This document shows, piece after piece, positions 54,030 through 63,413 of a stretch of 64,000 nucleotides of DNA. How positions within the stretch are numbered: position 1 is the stretch's first letter; the number at the start of each line of letters is the position of its first letter. The notes under the pieces were generated by a model. The model had not been told where the DNA came from, did not search any database, and saw only the letters and a list, made by a program, of their open reading frames with translations. This stretch comes from Acidiferrum sp963771295 (lineage in GTDB: Bacteria; Acidobacteriota; Terriglobia; Acidiferrales; UBA7541): positions 248,001-312,000 of the forward strand of contig CAVYTB010000005.1 of the NCBI GenBank assembly GCA_963771295.1, read 5' to 3'. The position numbers and the translations under genes were made by a program.

Positions 54030-54509
54030 GTACGATCTAGCGTTGCGGATCTCTCCAGAGCCGCGCGCCGCTTCGGTCACGTTGCGGCTCATCTCCTTGG
54101 TCGTGGCATTCTGCTCTTCAACGGCCGAAGCGGTGGTCGCGGAAATATCATTGATCTGGTTGATGATTCCACTGATGGTGCCGATGGCTTCCACCGAATC
54201 CTTGGTATCCATCTGGATGGATTCAATCTTTCGGCTGATGTCTTCGGTAGCCTTGGCGGTTTCTTTGGCCAGTTCCTTCACCTCATTGGCCACGACGGCA
54301 AATCCCTTTCCGGCTTCTCCGGCGCGCGCTGCCTCGATCGTCGCGTTCAGAGCCAGCAAGTTGGTTTGCTGCGCAATCGATGTGATGACCTTAATGACCT
54401 CGCCAATTTCGGCGCTCGATTGCCCCAGTTTGGTCACGGCCGATTTGTTTTCTGCGCGACGCCTACGCGGAACTCGACACCTTTGCCGCTTCCGAAGCGT
54501 TCTTGGCAA
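54024..54509 (-). pseudogene. Methyl-accepting chemotaxis protein, signalling-domain piece (frameshifted)
   Basis: The reading frame from about 54465 down carries the MCP hairpin tip: AVTKLGQSSAEIGEVIKVIT, SIAQQTNLLALNATIEAARA and GEAGKGFAVVANEVKELAKE, then TASAVEEQNATTKEMSRNVT. The first 20 codons of this frame (RKRQRCRVPRRRRAEN) are an artefact of the shift. The C-terminus stops early (GEIRNARSYL) and abuts pepD, so the last 40 or so residues of the usual MCP are lost. Confidence 0.8.
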
Positions 54510-55248
54510 TGTCTTTGATGCTTGCGCTCATCTCTTCCGTGGCTGTCGCCACAGTCTGCAGATTCTTGTTCACCTCATCGGCCGCCACGGTCACCACGTT
54601 TGCCTGGCTGGAGGTTTCCTCCGCGTTCGCGCTCATCTGCTGGCTCGTGGCCGTCAATTCTTCCGCCGCCGACACCAGAGAACCCGTGGTGTTGGCGATT
54701 TGCAGAATGGCGGAATGCACTTGCGTGCCCAGTTTATTCACCGCTTCACCGAGTTTCTCAAAATCTCCGGCAAAACGGTCGCTCATTTGAGCCATCAGGT
54801 CCCCTTCGGCCAGTTTCAGGATGGTTTCTGCTACGGCGTTCAACGGTCCGATCACCGCATCCAGCGTATCGTTTACGCCTTGCACGATTTTCCGGTAATC
54901 GCCCTGGTGCTTGCTGGCATCGGCGCGCGTTGCCAACTTGCCGTCCACCGCCGCCTTCGACAACATGTTGGCGTCGGCCACCAACGCGCCCAGATTGGAC
55001 ATCAGCATGATCAACGACGGAACGATTTCGTCATGTTCAGATCTGCGCCCAACCTTCGTATATTCCGGCAGGTCTTCCAGATTCCCCTGCGAAACTTTCT
55101 TGATGCTGGAGATAACGTGGCGCACTCGATTCTGGGCCTCATTGATGCCGCCCTTCAGATCAGCGAAGATGCCCAGATAACTTCCCTCCACCCCTTTGGT
55201 GTAATCATTGACGGCCATCGCCTGGGTAACCGCACTCGACTCCCGCAA
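54463..55248 (-). pseudogene. Methyl-accepting chemotaxis protein, HAMP/linker piece (frameshifted)
   Basis: About 260 codons: ALREESSAV-like start, then GVEGSYLGIFADLKGGINEA, VNDTLDAVIGPLNAVAETIL, FEKLGEAVNKLGTQVHSAIL and the adaptation helix SAAEELTATSQQMSANAEET. Frame lost at KVSSSA (54463), where the next helix continues in another frame. Small indels in TCCGCGTAGGCGTCGCGCAG explain the break. No membrane segment is seen, so the receptor was probably soluble. Confidence 0.8.
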
Positions 55249-55285
55249 AGCGCCGAGTCCATCGATGCACTGATTCAGGTTGTTC

Positions 55286-55558
55286 TTAATGGTATTGAAG
55301 TCGCCATTGTAATTGTCCGTGATCCTCCAGCTTCTTTAATGTTTGCTTTGATGCTTTATTCAGGTAGCGGATTACCAGGTCGGGGTCTGCATACATGACA
55401 TTGATTGGCACGTTTTCAACCATTGGGCGAAACAGCTCCGCATACTGGCTTACTTCTTCCGCAGACTCTTCCATGTGTCGGTGGCCCGCGTGTTCGCTGA
55501 ACTCGTCCATCGTCTCTGCCGCCGTTCCCCCGTGATGTCCATTGCGTTTGCTTCTCAT
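55286..55558 (-). pseudogene. Methyl-accepting chemotaxis protein, N-terminal PAS piece (frameshifted)
   Basis: 90 codons from ATG 55558 with GGGAG upstream. Contains the start of a PAS domain (LFRPMVENVPINVMYADPDL, VIRYLNKASKQTLKKLE). The frame is lost near 55320; the other frame continues NYNGDFNTIKNNLNQCIDGL and joins the next piece. The body of the PAS domain, some 80-100 residues, is missing, so a deletion accompanied the shift. Confidence 0.75.
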
Positions 55559-55676
55559 TTGCCGCTCCCTTTACCTGCGAACTTGCTTTGCAACTTCCAG
55601 CGAGTCGCGAAATCCATTTTGTCCAAACGATCCTTGACCTGCGCTGCCGCCCGCGTGCGAAAATCTCCGCGCCGGC

Positions 55677-56288
55677 TCAGCTGACGAGAGGCTTGCCCAG
55701 CGGCAACACCTCGCGCCCAAACGTGCCGTTCAGTACTTCCGCGAACGACACGTACAGCGCAACCGCGGCCGCTCCCAGCCCGGCCACGCCGCCTGCGTGC
55801 TTGCCAACCGTCCAGCCAAAGTCGCCCGCCGCCAGCAGAAAAAATGTCACCGACAGCAGCAGAAAAATCACGAAAAGCCCTTTGTTTGTTTTGAACGTGC
55901 AGATCCACATGTACAGTGTGAACACACCCCACATTGTCAGGACTACTGCAACGCCCACTTCGGCGGGTGCTTTCATCCAGCCCGCGCCGACGCTCCACAC
56001 CAGCGAGGCGTACCACAGCCAGAACGCGCCGTACGACGTGAACGCAACCGTTCCGAAGGTGTTGCCGTTCGCAAATTCCAGTATTCCTGCAATCAACTGC
56101 GCCAGCCCTCCAAACGCGAAGGCCAACGGAACTACGGCCGCGCCGGCCTCTGGCGGAAGCAAGCCCGCGTTGATGCAGCTAAGAGCAACGGTGGTGATGC
56201 CAAAAGCCGCAAGCCCCAATGGCGCGGGATTGGCAATCTTCGGCAAGGCCCTGGGAATGATCGTGGTCGGTATCTCTGTCGCAGCCAT
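55677..56288 (-). CDS. Acetate/succinate channel-like protein (GPR1/FUN34/YaaH family)
   Basis: 203 residues from ATG 56288 with AGGAG 8 bases upstream. Six hydrophobic helices and the family signature ANPAPLGLAAFGITTVALSC (NPAPLGL) and GFGGLAQLIAGILEFANGNT-like (here FGGLAQLIAGILEFANGNTF), then TSYGAFWLWYASLVW. SatP/YaaH proteins pass acetate or succinate through the inner membrane. Unusually it lies inside the chemotaxis cluster, between cheW and the MCP, and it is intact while its neighbours are broken. Confidence 0.9.
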   Translation of the reverse strand: MAATEIPTTIIPRALPKIANPAPLGLAAFGITTVALSCINAGLLPPEAGAAVVPLAFAFGGLAQLIAGILEFANGNTFGTVAFTSYGAFWLWYASLVWSVGAGWMKAPAEVGVAVVLTMWGVFTLYMWICTFKTNKGLFVIFLLLSVTFFLLAAGDFGWTVGKHAGGVAGLGAAAVALYVSFAEVLNGTFGREVLPLGKPLVS

Positions 56289-56324
56289 TTCGTTTCTCCT
56301 CGTCCATGGCAAACTCACACGGAC

Positions 56325-56783
56325 TTAGTTCGTCTTTCGGACGCTCACTTCTTCTCCGCTGACCACTCGTTCCGTGTCCAGCACCAGCATCAACCGGTCT
56401 CGCAGTTTGTACACGCCACGCAACAGCTCTCGCGCTTGCCCCTGCATGGTCTCCGGGGGCCTTTCAAACGTTTCTTCGTTCACTTCCAGCACGTCGCCAA
56501 TCTCATCCACCAGAAAACTGACCGCGCCATCGTCGGTGCGTACCACCACGTTCATAGGCAGTTGCCCCTCCGGACGATCCGGAAAACCCAACCGGCGACG
56601 CAGATCAAACGCCACCACGATCTGACCGCGAAGATTGATCCGCCCGCGAATCACCGCCGGAACCAGCGGCACTCGCGTCATCTCCTGGTAACGGATTACT
56701 TCCTGCCCTCCTTGCACCGGCACCGCGAAAAAGTGTTTGTCGATAAAAAAAGTGCAGAATTGCTGTGCGGTGGCCAAGGTCAT
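56325..56783 (-). CDS. cheW: Chemotaxis coupling protein CheW
   Basis: 152 residues. CheW beta-barrel motifs: FCTFFIDKHFFAVPVQGGQE, VPLVPAVIRGRINLRGQIVV (the conserved NLRG), DLRRRLGFPDRPEGQLPMNV and VSFLVDEIGDVLEV. It links receptors to CheA. Its ATG overlaps the cheA stop (ATGA) and GGAG lies just upstream, so it is translationally coupled to cheA. Intact. Confidence 0.95.
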   Translation of the reverse strand: MTLATAQQFCTFFIDKHFFAVPVQGGQEVIRYQEMTRVPLVPAVIRGRINLRGQIVVAFDLRRRLGFPDRPEGQLPMNVVVRTDDGAVSFLVDEIGDVLEVNEETFERPPETMQGQARELLRGVYKLRDRLMLVLDTERVVSGEEVSVRKTN

Positions 56784-57355
56784 TGCTCCTGATCGGCAGT
56801 TTGGCTTTCGAAGAACGTGTGTATGGCCGCGCGGATCACGCCGTGTACATCCAGAAGATCAGTGACATGCTGTTGAATGATGGCGGAGCCGAACAGACCG
56901 TCGCGCTTGGTGGGTTGCTGGCGAATGAAAGATTCCTCCACGATGTCGAGAATGCGATCGACCACCAGCCCAACGCTGCGTCCTTCTTTCGAATAAACCA
57001 CTACCTGCGTCATGGCGGATTCGTCGCTGGCGCTCTTTCCGGCTTCCAGCTTCAGCACCTCCGCGATGCGAATCAGCGGCATGATTTGCCCGCGATACTG
57101 CACCACTTGCCGCGCGCCGGCATGCTCGATCTTTTCCGGTTTGAATTCTTCCAGCCGCGCCACCAGGGAAAGTTCCATGGCCATGCGCCCGTCGGCGCCG
57201 CATTGGAAGAGCGACGTGGTTTGCTTTTCGCTGCCCGCCGTGGCCACCGCGGCCGCTTTGTCGGTCATCGGGCGTTCGCGGCTTTCGCTGACCACATTCG
57301 CGGACTGCGCCAGCCCCAGCACGTCGAGAATCAGCGCTACGCGCCCGTCGCCCAT
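56780..57355 (-). pseudogene. cheA: CheA, C-terminal CheW-like piece (frameshifted)
   Basis: Starts in frame at MGDGRVALILDVLGLAQSAN, the end of the first CheW-like P5 domain, then a second CheW-like half (MAMELSLVARLEEFKPEKIE, VVQYRGQIMPLIRIAEVLKL, SVGLVVDRILDIVEESFIRQ, HVTDLLDVHGVIRAA). The piece belongs to the same protein as 57337-58560; the break at about 57367 is a missing base in ATAAAACC (GIK then TFAGSTIMGDG). Confidence 0.85.
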
Positions 57356-58560
57356 GATCGTCGACCCGGCAAAGGTTTTATTCCTTTCAACTGTTTGCCC
57401 AACGGTTTCACCACGATTTCTTCGGCGTCGTTGATTTCGTCCACCACCAGCCCGAAATGCCGCTCGTCGGCCTGCAGCACAACGATGTTGACGACAGCCG
57501 TCGCGGATTCTTCGCGGGATGCCGGCTCCGCCTGCAACTCCCGATCCAAGTACACCAATGGCAGCAATCGCCCGCGCAGGCGGTACACCGGCAATCCCTG
57601 AATCAGCTCAATTCGCTTTTGCGCTTCTTCGCCTTCCAGCCGCACTAATTCCAGCAAGCTGATTTGCGGAATGGCATAACGCTCGCCCCGGTTGGTCACA
57701 ATCAATGCGGGAATAATCGCCAGAGTGAGCGGAATCTTCATCCGCACCGTGGTGCCCGCTCCCAGCTTCGACTGCACATCCACCGTGCCGCCAATTTTGT
57801 CGATATTTGTCTTCACTACATCCATGCCTACGCCGCGACCCGATACGTTGGTCACCTTTTCCGCGGTCGAAAAGCCTGGCAGAAAAATCAGGTTGGCGGC
57901 TTCGCGCTCGCTCATCTTCGCAGAATGTTCCGGCGTGATTACACCTTTCTCCACCGCCTTGCGCCGGATTTTCTCCAGGTCCAGGCCCGCGCCGTCATCG
58001 GAAATCTCGATATTCACTTGCCCGCCCTCGTGATAGGCCCGCAGCAGCAGTCGTCCTTCGGCAGGCTTTCCGGCGGCAATGCGTTTGTCGGGAGTTTCAA
58101 TGCCATGATCGACAGAGTTGCGAACGATGTGCGTCAACGGGTCTTTAATCGCTTCGATAATGGTCTTATCGAGCTCCGTTTCTTTTCCTTCCATCTCGAT
58201 GCGCACCTGTTTCGCGCGCGACGTGGCCACATCGCGGACGGTTCTTGGGAACTTGCTCCAAATATTGCCGATGGGCTGCATGCGCGCTTTCATCACGCTT
58301 TCCTGCAGTTCCGTGGTGATCAGGTTGAGGCGTTGGCTTGGCGCAACAATTCCGGTATCTTCCGTGGCATTCGAATATTGCAGAATCTGGTTACGCGCCA
58401 GCACCAGTTCGCCAACGAGGTTCATCAGTTTGTCCAGCAGGCCACATCCACGCGGATGGCTCCGTCGGCCGCGCTGCCCCGGCCCGCTTGTTGCGCCTGC
58501 GCCGACTCCGAAAGTTTCTGTGCGGCGTTCTCGCTGGTTTTCCGGCGACGTCCGCGACAT
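57337..58560 (-). pseudogene. cheA: CheA, catalytic core piece (frameshifted)
   Basis: Real coding begins at about 58440 (GLLDKLMNLVGELVLARNQI); the first 40 codons are out of frame. Dimerisation domain P3 contains NLITTELQESVMKARMQPIG; the kinase domain P4 has the N box IVRNSVDHGIETPDKRIAAG, G1 EISDDGAGLDLEKIR, F box LIFLPGFSTAEKVTNVSGRG and G2 GVGMDVVKTNIDKIGG. P5 begins at TVRMKIPLTLAIIPALIV. The P4 residues look functional, but breaks on both sides disconnect it from the phospho-His domain and the end of P5. Confidence 0.88.
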
Positions 58561-59095
58561 CTCGCGACACTTCGTTCAATCCAACGCGCTGCGTTTCCAG
58601 CTTTGAGTCGGTTGCATCACCTCGCGTCGCTTCGCATTCAGATGGCGGCGCCGGGTGCTCTTCCAACGCTGCGGCTGGCAGAGCCGCCACTTCATGGCTT
58701 TCCGCAGCCGGCTTGGCCGCGCCCTGTTGCAGCCTGGTCAACGTGTAGACCAATTCCTCGTCGTTGCGTTCGCCCTCACTGCCGCTTACGTCGATGCTTT
58801 GCAGCATTTGCCGGATCGCGTCGACCATCTGCAGCAACGCAGTCGTAGTCTCCGGCGTCAGCGCGATTTCTCCATCGCGCAGGCGGCTGAGCAGGTTCTC
58901 TCCGACATGCGCCACCGACTCCAATTGCGTGACTCCCAGAAAGCCGCACGTGCCTTTGATGGTGTGGATTGTTCGGAAAATGCTCTTGACCAGCTCCGGA
59001 TTGCCGGGATCGCTTTCCAACTTAACGAAGTCCTGATCCAGGCGGTCCAGGTTTTCTGAACTTTCTTGCAGGAATTCTTTTGTCAGGTCGTCCAT
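58391..59095 (-). pseudogene. cheA: CheA, N-terminal phosphotransfer piece (frameshifted)
   Basis: From ATG 59095: Hpt domain with the phospho-acceptor His in SIFRTIHTIKGTCGFLGVTQ and the first helix FLQESSENLDRLDQDFVKLE. The Ala/Pro-rich linker (GAAKPAAESHEVAALPAAAL) follows. At about 58548 the frame is lost; the natural continuation ENAAQKLSESAQAQQAGRGS and AADGAIRVDV lies in a third frame and needs another base near 58440 to rejoin the core. So three indels split cheA. No cheB, cheR or cheY is seen nearby. Confidence 0.85.
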
Positions 59096-59200
59096 AGTCC
59101 AACGTTTCGACGCTTCACGGCTAAGCGCTCAAACGAATGTGCAATTCCCCCGCCACAAAACAGCGGCTAGAATTGGAGCTTTCTCACAGAGCAAACCAAG

Positions 59201-59272
59201 CTACTCCCTGTATGTAAGGCTGAAGCCGTCGACTGCGCTTGCGTACTTCCCTTGTTTGATCTTGTAAGCCAT
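59201..59272 (-). CDS. Possible 23-residue ORF upstream of cheA
   Basis: MAYKIKQGKYASAVDGFSLT plus YRE, with a good ribosome-binding site (GGAAGG 6 bases before the ATG). It lies 105 bases upstream of the cheA start on the same strand. It could be a leader peptide or the remnant of a first cluster gene. No family recognised. Confidence 0.3.
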   Translation of the reverse strand: MAYKIKQGKYASAVDGFSLTYRE

Positions 59273-59492
59273 GCTGTTCCTTCCTTTTCCGGTCGTGCGG
59301 CATGCACAACAAATCCGTTTCTCGATTGATGAACGAGCAAACTCGCAAACCCGCACCTCGGGACAGTTCAACTGCACGGTGTTCCGCTTTGGATTGGTCG
59401 ATGGGACGGTGCCAAATCCGTATCTTTATGCCAGTTCGGAGCGCTCGCTCTTTTTTTGACTACGCGCCTCGCGTCGCCGTAAACTGACTGTC

Positions 59493-60269
59493 ATGCGTAC
59501 GACGTTCGGCGCACCGCGAGTTCGCTTTGACTGGCGCAGCTTCATCACTCCCGCCGTCAAAATCCTTGTTTTAAGTTGTGCGGTTGTCTTTCTCCTTCAG
59601 ACTGTAATCAAGGAGCTTCTTCCCGCCCGAATATCCTGGTTCAATCACGCATTTGGACTGGTTCCCACGGGGGTAATTCCTGGCCTGCGCATCTGGCAGC
59701 CCTTTACGTACATCTTCCTGCACGGCGGCCTATGGCATTTGCTGATCAACATGCTGATGCTGTGGATGTTCGGGCGGGAACTTGAGCTGGTCTGGGGCAA
59801 GAAACGCTTTCTGAATTACTTTTTCGTCTGCGGGGTCGGCGCGGGACTGATCACGATTCTCGTGAAGTTTGCTCAATATTGGGGCCACACTCCTCCGGAC
59901 ATTCCCACCATCGGAGCCTCAGGGGCCATCTTCGGGATACTGATTGCCAACGCCATTCTTTTTCCCGAACGCCAGATCTGGCTGTTTCCTTTGCCAATCA
60001 ACATTCCGATGCGTCCGTTCGTGGCGGTGATGGCCGCCATCGAATTTTTCGGCGCGATTGATCCAAACGGCGACGGTGTCAGCCATTTTTGCCATCTCGG
60101 CGGCATGCTCGTAGGGTGGATCTATCTGCGGCGCAGTTCGTTCCTATACCGCGTGCGCAACGAAGTGGCCGACTGGAAGTATCAGCGCAATCGCAAACGG
60201 TTTGAAGTTTTTGTCAACAAGAAGAATAAGAGCGAGCCGCCTTCGCGCCCGGATCGCTGGGTGAATTGA
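59493..60269 (+). CDS. Rhomboid family intramembrane serine protease
   Basis: 258 residues, six to seven membrane helices. The catalytic Ser lies in TIGASGAIFGILIANAIL (GASG) and His in GVSHFCHLGGMLVGWIYL. The L1-loop region has WQPFTYIFLHGGLWHLLINM with the conserved His/Asn for the oxyanion. The C-terminal tail (RKRFEVFVNKKNKSEPPSRP) is basic and soluble. It cleaves membrane-spanning substrates, none known here. Divergent from the cheA cluster and convergent with pyruvate kinase. ATG 59493 has no strong ribosome-binding site. Confidence 0.93.
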   Translation: MRTTFGAPRVRFDWRSFITPAVKILVLSCAVVFLLQTVIKELLPARISWFNHAFGLVPTGVIPGLRIWQPFTYIFLHGGLWHLLINMLMLWMFGRELELVWGKKRFLNYFFVCGVGAGLITILVKFAQYWGHTPPDIPTIGASGAIFGILIANAILFPERQIWLFPLPINIPMRPFVAVMAAIEFFGAIDPNGDGVSHFCHLGGMLVGWIYLRRSSFLYRVRNEVADWKYQRNRKRFEVFVNKKNKSEPPSRPDRWVN

Positions 60270-60308
60270 ATCTGCAACAAGCGTGCGCCGACGTTCGACT
60301 TCACTGCT

Positions 60309-61733
60309 TTATCCCAGGCTTCCAATTACGTGGAATTTCATGAAGTTCGTCGTGCCGCGGAGGCCCATCGGCGTTCCGGCCACAATCCCGATAACGTCGC
60401 CTTTGCGCACCAGCCGTTCTTCCAACAACCGTTTTTCCGCAATCATTGCCAGCCCATCAATTTTCTTGATGTCGGATATGGTCCGCGAGGTGACGCCCCA
60501 CAGCAATGCCATGCGCCGCCGCGTGTGCGCTTCCGGCGAAAACGCCACGATGGGCACCAGTGGCCGGTAACGCGAAACCAGCCGCGCCGTGAATCCGCTG
60601 TGCGTGAAAATCGCAATCAGTTTCATGTGCAATTCACGCGACGCGTGGCACACCAATTCCGCCACCGTCTCCGGCACTTTCAACTTCTCCTGCGTGGCCG
60701 GGCGAGGATATTCGTGAATACTTTCCTCAGCCTGCTCGATGATGCGCGCCATCATGCTGACCGCTTCGACGGGATATCTTCCCGTCGCCGTTTCCGCGGA
60801 CAGCATCACCGCGTCGGACCCGTCGAAAATAGCGTTGGCCACGTCCGAGGCTTCCGCGCGAGTTGGGCGGGGATTCTCGGTCATGGATTCGAGCATCTGT
60901 GTGGCAGTGATGACCGGACGGCGGAATTCGCGCGCGCGGGCGATGATGTTCTTCTGCACCACAGGCACGCGTTCCGGGTTCATTTCCACGCCCAGGTCCC
61001 CGCGAGCCACCATCACTCCATCGGCTACGCGCAAGATCTCTTCCAGGTTCTCAATCGCCTCCGGTTTTTCCAGTTTTGCGATGACGGGCGTGTCTTTCTT
61101 CGCGCGCTTGATCAACGTTTTCGCCAGCAGCACATCTTCCGCGCGCCTGACGAAACTGACGGCGATGTAGTCCACGCCCTGCTTTAACGCGAATCGCAGG
61201 TCCTGCCGGTCTTTTTCCGTCAACGCAGGCACGTGCAGCTGCACGCCCGGCAGATTGATGCCTTTGTGTTCGCCGAGGATTCCGCCATTGACCACGTGGC
61301 AGTGAACTTCGTGGCCGCGCACGCGCTCCACCCGCAGTTCAATCAGGCCGTCGGACAGCAAAATGCGGTCGCGGGCTTTCACCTCGTGCGGCAACGGAAG
61401 AAATGTAGTATTTACCCGCGTGGAATCGCCCAGCACCTTCGCGGTGGTGATCACAAATTTCTGGCCGGTCCGCAGCGCCACGCTGCCGCCGCCTGCCAAG
61501 GCCCCAGTGCGGATTTTTGGCCCTTGCAGATCCGCAAGGATGGCAAGGGGCTTTTTCATCAGCACCGCAGCTTCGCGCAACGCCGCGATACTTTGCGCGT
61601 GTTCTTCATGGGTTCCGTGGGAAAAATTCAGGCGAGCAACATCCATGCCGGCTTCGATCAGCTTGCGGATCATGCGCGGCGTTCGCGTCACCGGCCCGAT
61701 GGTACAGACAATCTTGGAATGCCGCGAAATCAT
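60309..61733 (-). CDS. pyk: Pyruvate kinase
   Basis: 474 residues. Signature motifs: SKIVCTIGPVTRTPRMIRKL and GMDVARLNFSHG at the N-terminus, IAKLEKPEAIENLEEILRVA, DGVMVARGDLGVEMNPERVP, and PVITATQMLESMTENPRPTR. The B domain (residues about 75-170) is present and the C domain ends MGLRGTTNFMKFHVIGS. It makes pyruvate and ATP from phosphoenolpyruvate. Full length for the family. A 32-base gap separates it from the M20 peptidase gene upstream on the same strand, so co-transcription is possible. Confidence 0.97.
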   Translation of the reverse strand: MISRHSKIVCTIGPVTRTPRMIRKLIEAGMDVARLNFSHGTHEEHAQSIAALREAAVLMKKPLAILADLQGPKIRTGALAGGGSVALRTGQKFVITTAKVLGDSTRVNTTFLPLPHEVKARDRILLSDGLIELRVERVRGHEVHCHVVNGGILGEHKGINLPGVQLHVPALTEKDRQDLRFALKQGVDYIAVSFVRRAEDVLLAKTLIKRAKKDTPVIAKLEKPEAIENLEEILRVADGVMVARGDLGVEMNPERVPVVQKNIIARAREFRRPVITATQMLESMTENPRPTRAEASDVANAIFDGSDAVMLSAETATGRYPVEAVSMMARIIEQAEESIHEYPRPATQEKLKVPETVAELVCHASRELHMKLIAIFTHSGFTARLVSRYRPLVPIVAFSPEAHTRRRMALLWGVTSRTISDIKKIDGLAMIAEKRLLEERLVRKGDVIGIVAGTPMGLRGTTNFMKFHVIGSLG

Positions 61734-61765
61734 GTTCGCGTCTCACTTTCCTTCCCAAGCAACTC

Positions 61766-63232
61766 TTATTTTGCGACGGAAAACTCGGCAACGATTCGCG
61801 TGATCAGATCCACACCCTTCGCGAACCCCGCCAGCGGTAACCGCTCGTCGTCGCCGTGCACTCTGCGATCATCCTCCTCCGTCATGGGGAAAGGGCGCAA
61901 ACCGTAAGCTTGCACGCTATGCAATCGCAACTGCGCCGAGTCGGTTGCGCCTGTCGACATGAATGGGAGCACCGGCGCACCGCCAAATTCTTGCGCGCTT
62001 ACCTTCACCATCGTGGTGTACAATTCCGAATCCAGCGTGGAATTCGGCGCCGCCAGCCCTGCGTCAGGCTGAATCTCCAGCGTGACTGCCGGATCGTTCA
62101 CCAGCTTCCTCAGTTCCCCAACCAATACGTCCGCGGTGTCGCCCGGCAGCAACCGGACGTTCACTACGGCTCGTGCCTCTGAAGGTATTACGTTCGCGCG
62201 TACCCCGGCCTGCAGAATCGTGGGCGCCACGGTATCGCGCATCATCGAGTTCCACATGGGATTTGTGTCGGACAGCATTCGTTGCGCGTGCTCTCCGCGG
62301 TCCGCCGTATCGATAACCCGCATCCACTTCCCGATTTCGTCGTCTTCAATTGCCGCCAGCCCCTCGAAGTATCTCCGAGTGATCGAAGTGAGATGCACCG
62401 GCGCGGAGTACGCGCCGATTTTCGCCACGGCCGCCGCCAGATGGACCACTGAGTTGTCTTTCGTTGGGACCGACGAATGCCCCGACGGCCCTTTGGCAAC
62501 GACCGAAACATTAACGGGTACTTTTTCCGCCGCTTGTATCGCCACGTACTGAACCTTGCCGTTCTTCAGAATCACCTTGCCGCCTTCATTGATCGCAAAC
62601 CCCGCGGCAAATTTATCCCAATACTTGGCAATCAGAATCTTCAGGCTGGCTTCGCCAAATTGTTCTTCATCCGAAGTGGCCAGGAAAATCACGTCGCGGT
62701 TCAGATGCGGGTTGCCGCGTTTCAGGGCGATGAACGCAGCGAGGTTCGCTACCAGGCCGCCTTTATCATCGATGGAGCCTCGTCCATAGAGATAGCCATC
62801 CTTGATAACGCCGCCAAAGGGGTCCACTGTCCACTTGCTCTTGTCGACCCCGACAACATCCATGTGACCCACGAGCAAGAGCGCCTTGGACGGATCCGCC
62901 ACAGCGCTGCTGCGCAAACGCGCTACCACTGCGCTGCGTCCCGGCGCCACCTCCAGAAACTCCGGCGTGATCCCCTCTTTGGTCAAGATGCCCGCAATGT
63001 ACTTCGCAGCCGCCTGTTCGTTTCCCGGAGGATTGGTGGTATTGATCTTCACCAGCTCAACCAGCCAGTCCTGCGCCTCACGCGCCAGCGCGCTGGTATT
63101 CCCTACCAATGATTGGCTTGCCGGTATCCCCATGCCAGGGGACGTCTGTCCCACCTGCGCGCGCAGGGATCTCGCTCCCGCAAAGAAGAACATCGCAACA
63201 AACACAGCCGCAGAACCGCGCTTCCAACTCAA
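61766..63232 (-). CDS. Secreted M20/M28-type metallopeptidase (carboxypeptidase/dipeptidase)
   Basis: 488 residues from a TTG at 63232; a signal peptide (SAAVFVAMFFFAGARSLRAQ) starts there. M20 motifs: His-Asp in LLLVGHMDVVGVDKSKW, YGRGSIDDKGGLVANLAAFI (bridging Asp), FLATSDEEQFGEASLKI (Glu pair), INEGGKVIL and the lid domain with GPSGHSSVPTKDNSVVHLA. The last metal ligand region (PFMSTGATDSAQLRLHSV) is modified. It probably removes amino acids from peptides outside the cytoplasm. First of a possible unit with pyk. Confidence 0.92.
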   Translation of the reverse strand: MSWKRGSAAVFVAMFFFAGARSLRAQVGQTSPGMGIPASQSLVGNTSALAREAQDWLVELVKINTTNPPGNEQAAAKYIAGILTKEGITPEFLEVAPGRSAVVARLRSSAVADPSKALLLVGHMDVVGVDKSKWTVDPFGGVIKDGYLYGRGSIDDKGGLVANLAAFIALKRGNPHLNRDVIFLATSDEEQFGEASLKILIAKYWDKFAAGFAINEGGKVILKNGKVQYVAIQAAEKVPVNVSVVAKGPSGHSSVPTKDNSVVHLAAAVAKIGAYSAPVHLTSITRRYFEGLAAIEDDEIGKWMRVIDTADRGEHAQRMLSDTNPMWNSMMRDTVAPTILQAGVRANVIPSEARAVVNVRLLPGDTADVLVGELRKLVNDPAVTLEIQPDAGLAAPNSTLDSELYTTMVKVSAQEFGGAPVLPFMSTGATDSAQLRLHSVQAYGLRPFPMTEEDDRRVHGDDERLPLAGFAKGVDLITRIVAEFSVAK

Positions 63233-63413
63233 AAAGCACCCCCAAAGGCGAATCAGTTTTGCTACCGGTAAAAAAACATACTAACATGCGGACTTAGGCC
63301 TCTCGGCGACTCATCCGCTGTCGTTGCCCTCTCAGTACTGCTAACGGGCTTTTTTGGCGAACAGCGCGTGGGCCGCCGGGTGCATCTAATGGGGAGAAAT
63401 CTGGGAGACAAGG

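Noticed and set aside
57664..58848. 394-codon plus-strand frame opposite cheA
   Set aside because: Shadow of the GC-rich cheA gene (His/Arg/Ala-rich), no domain.
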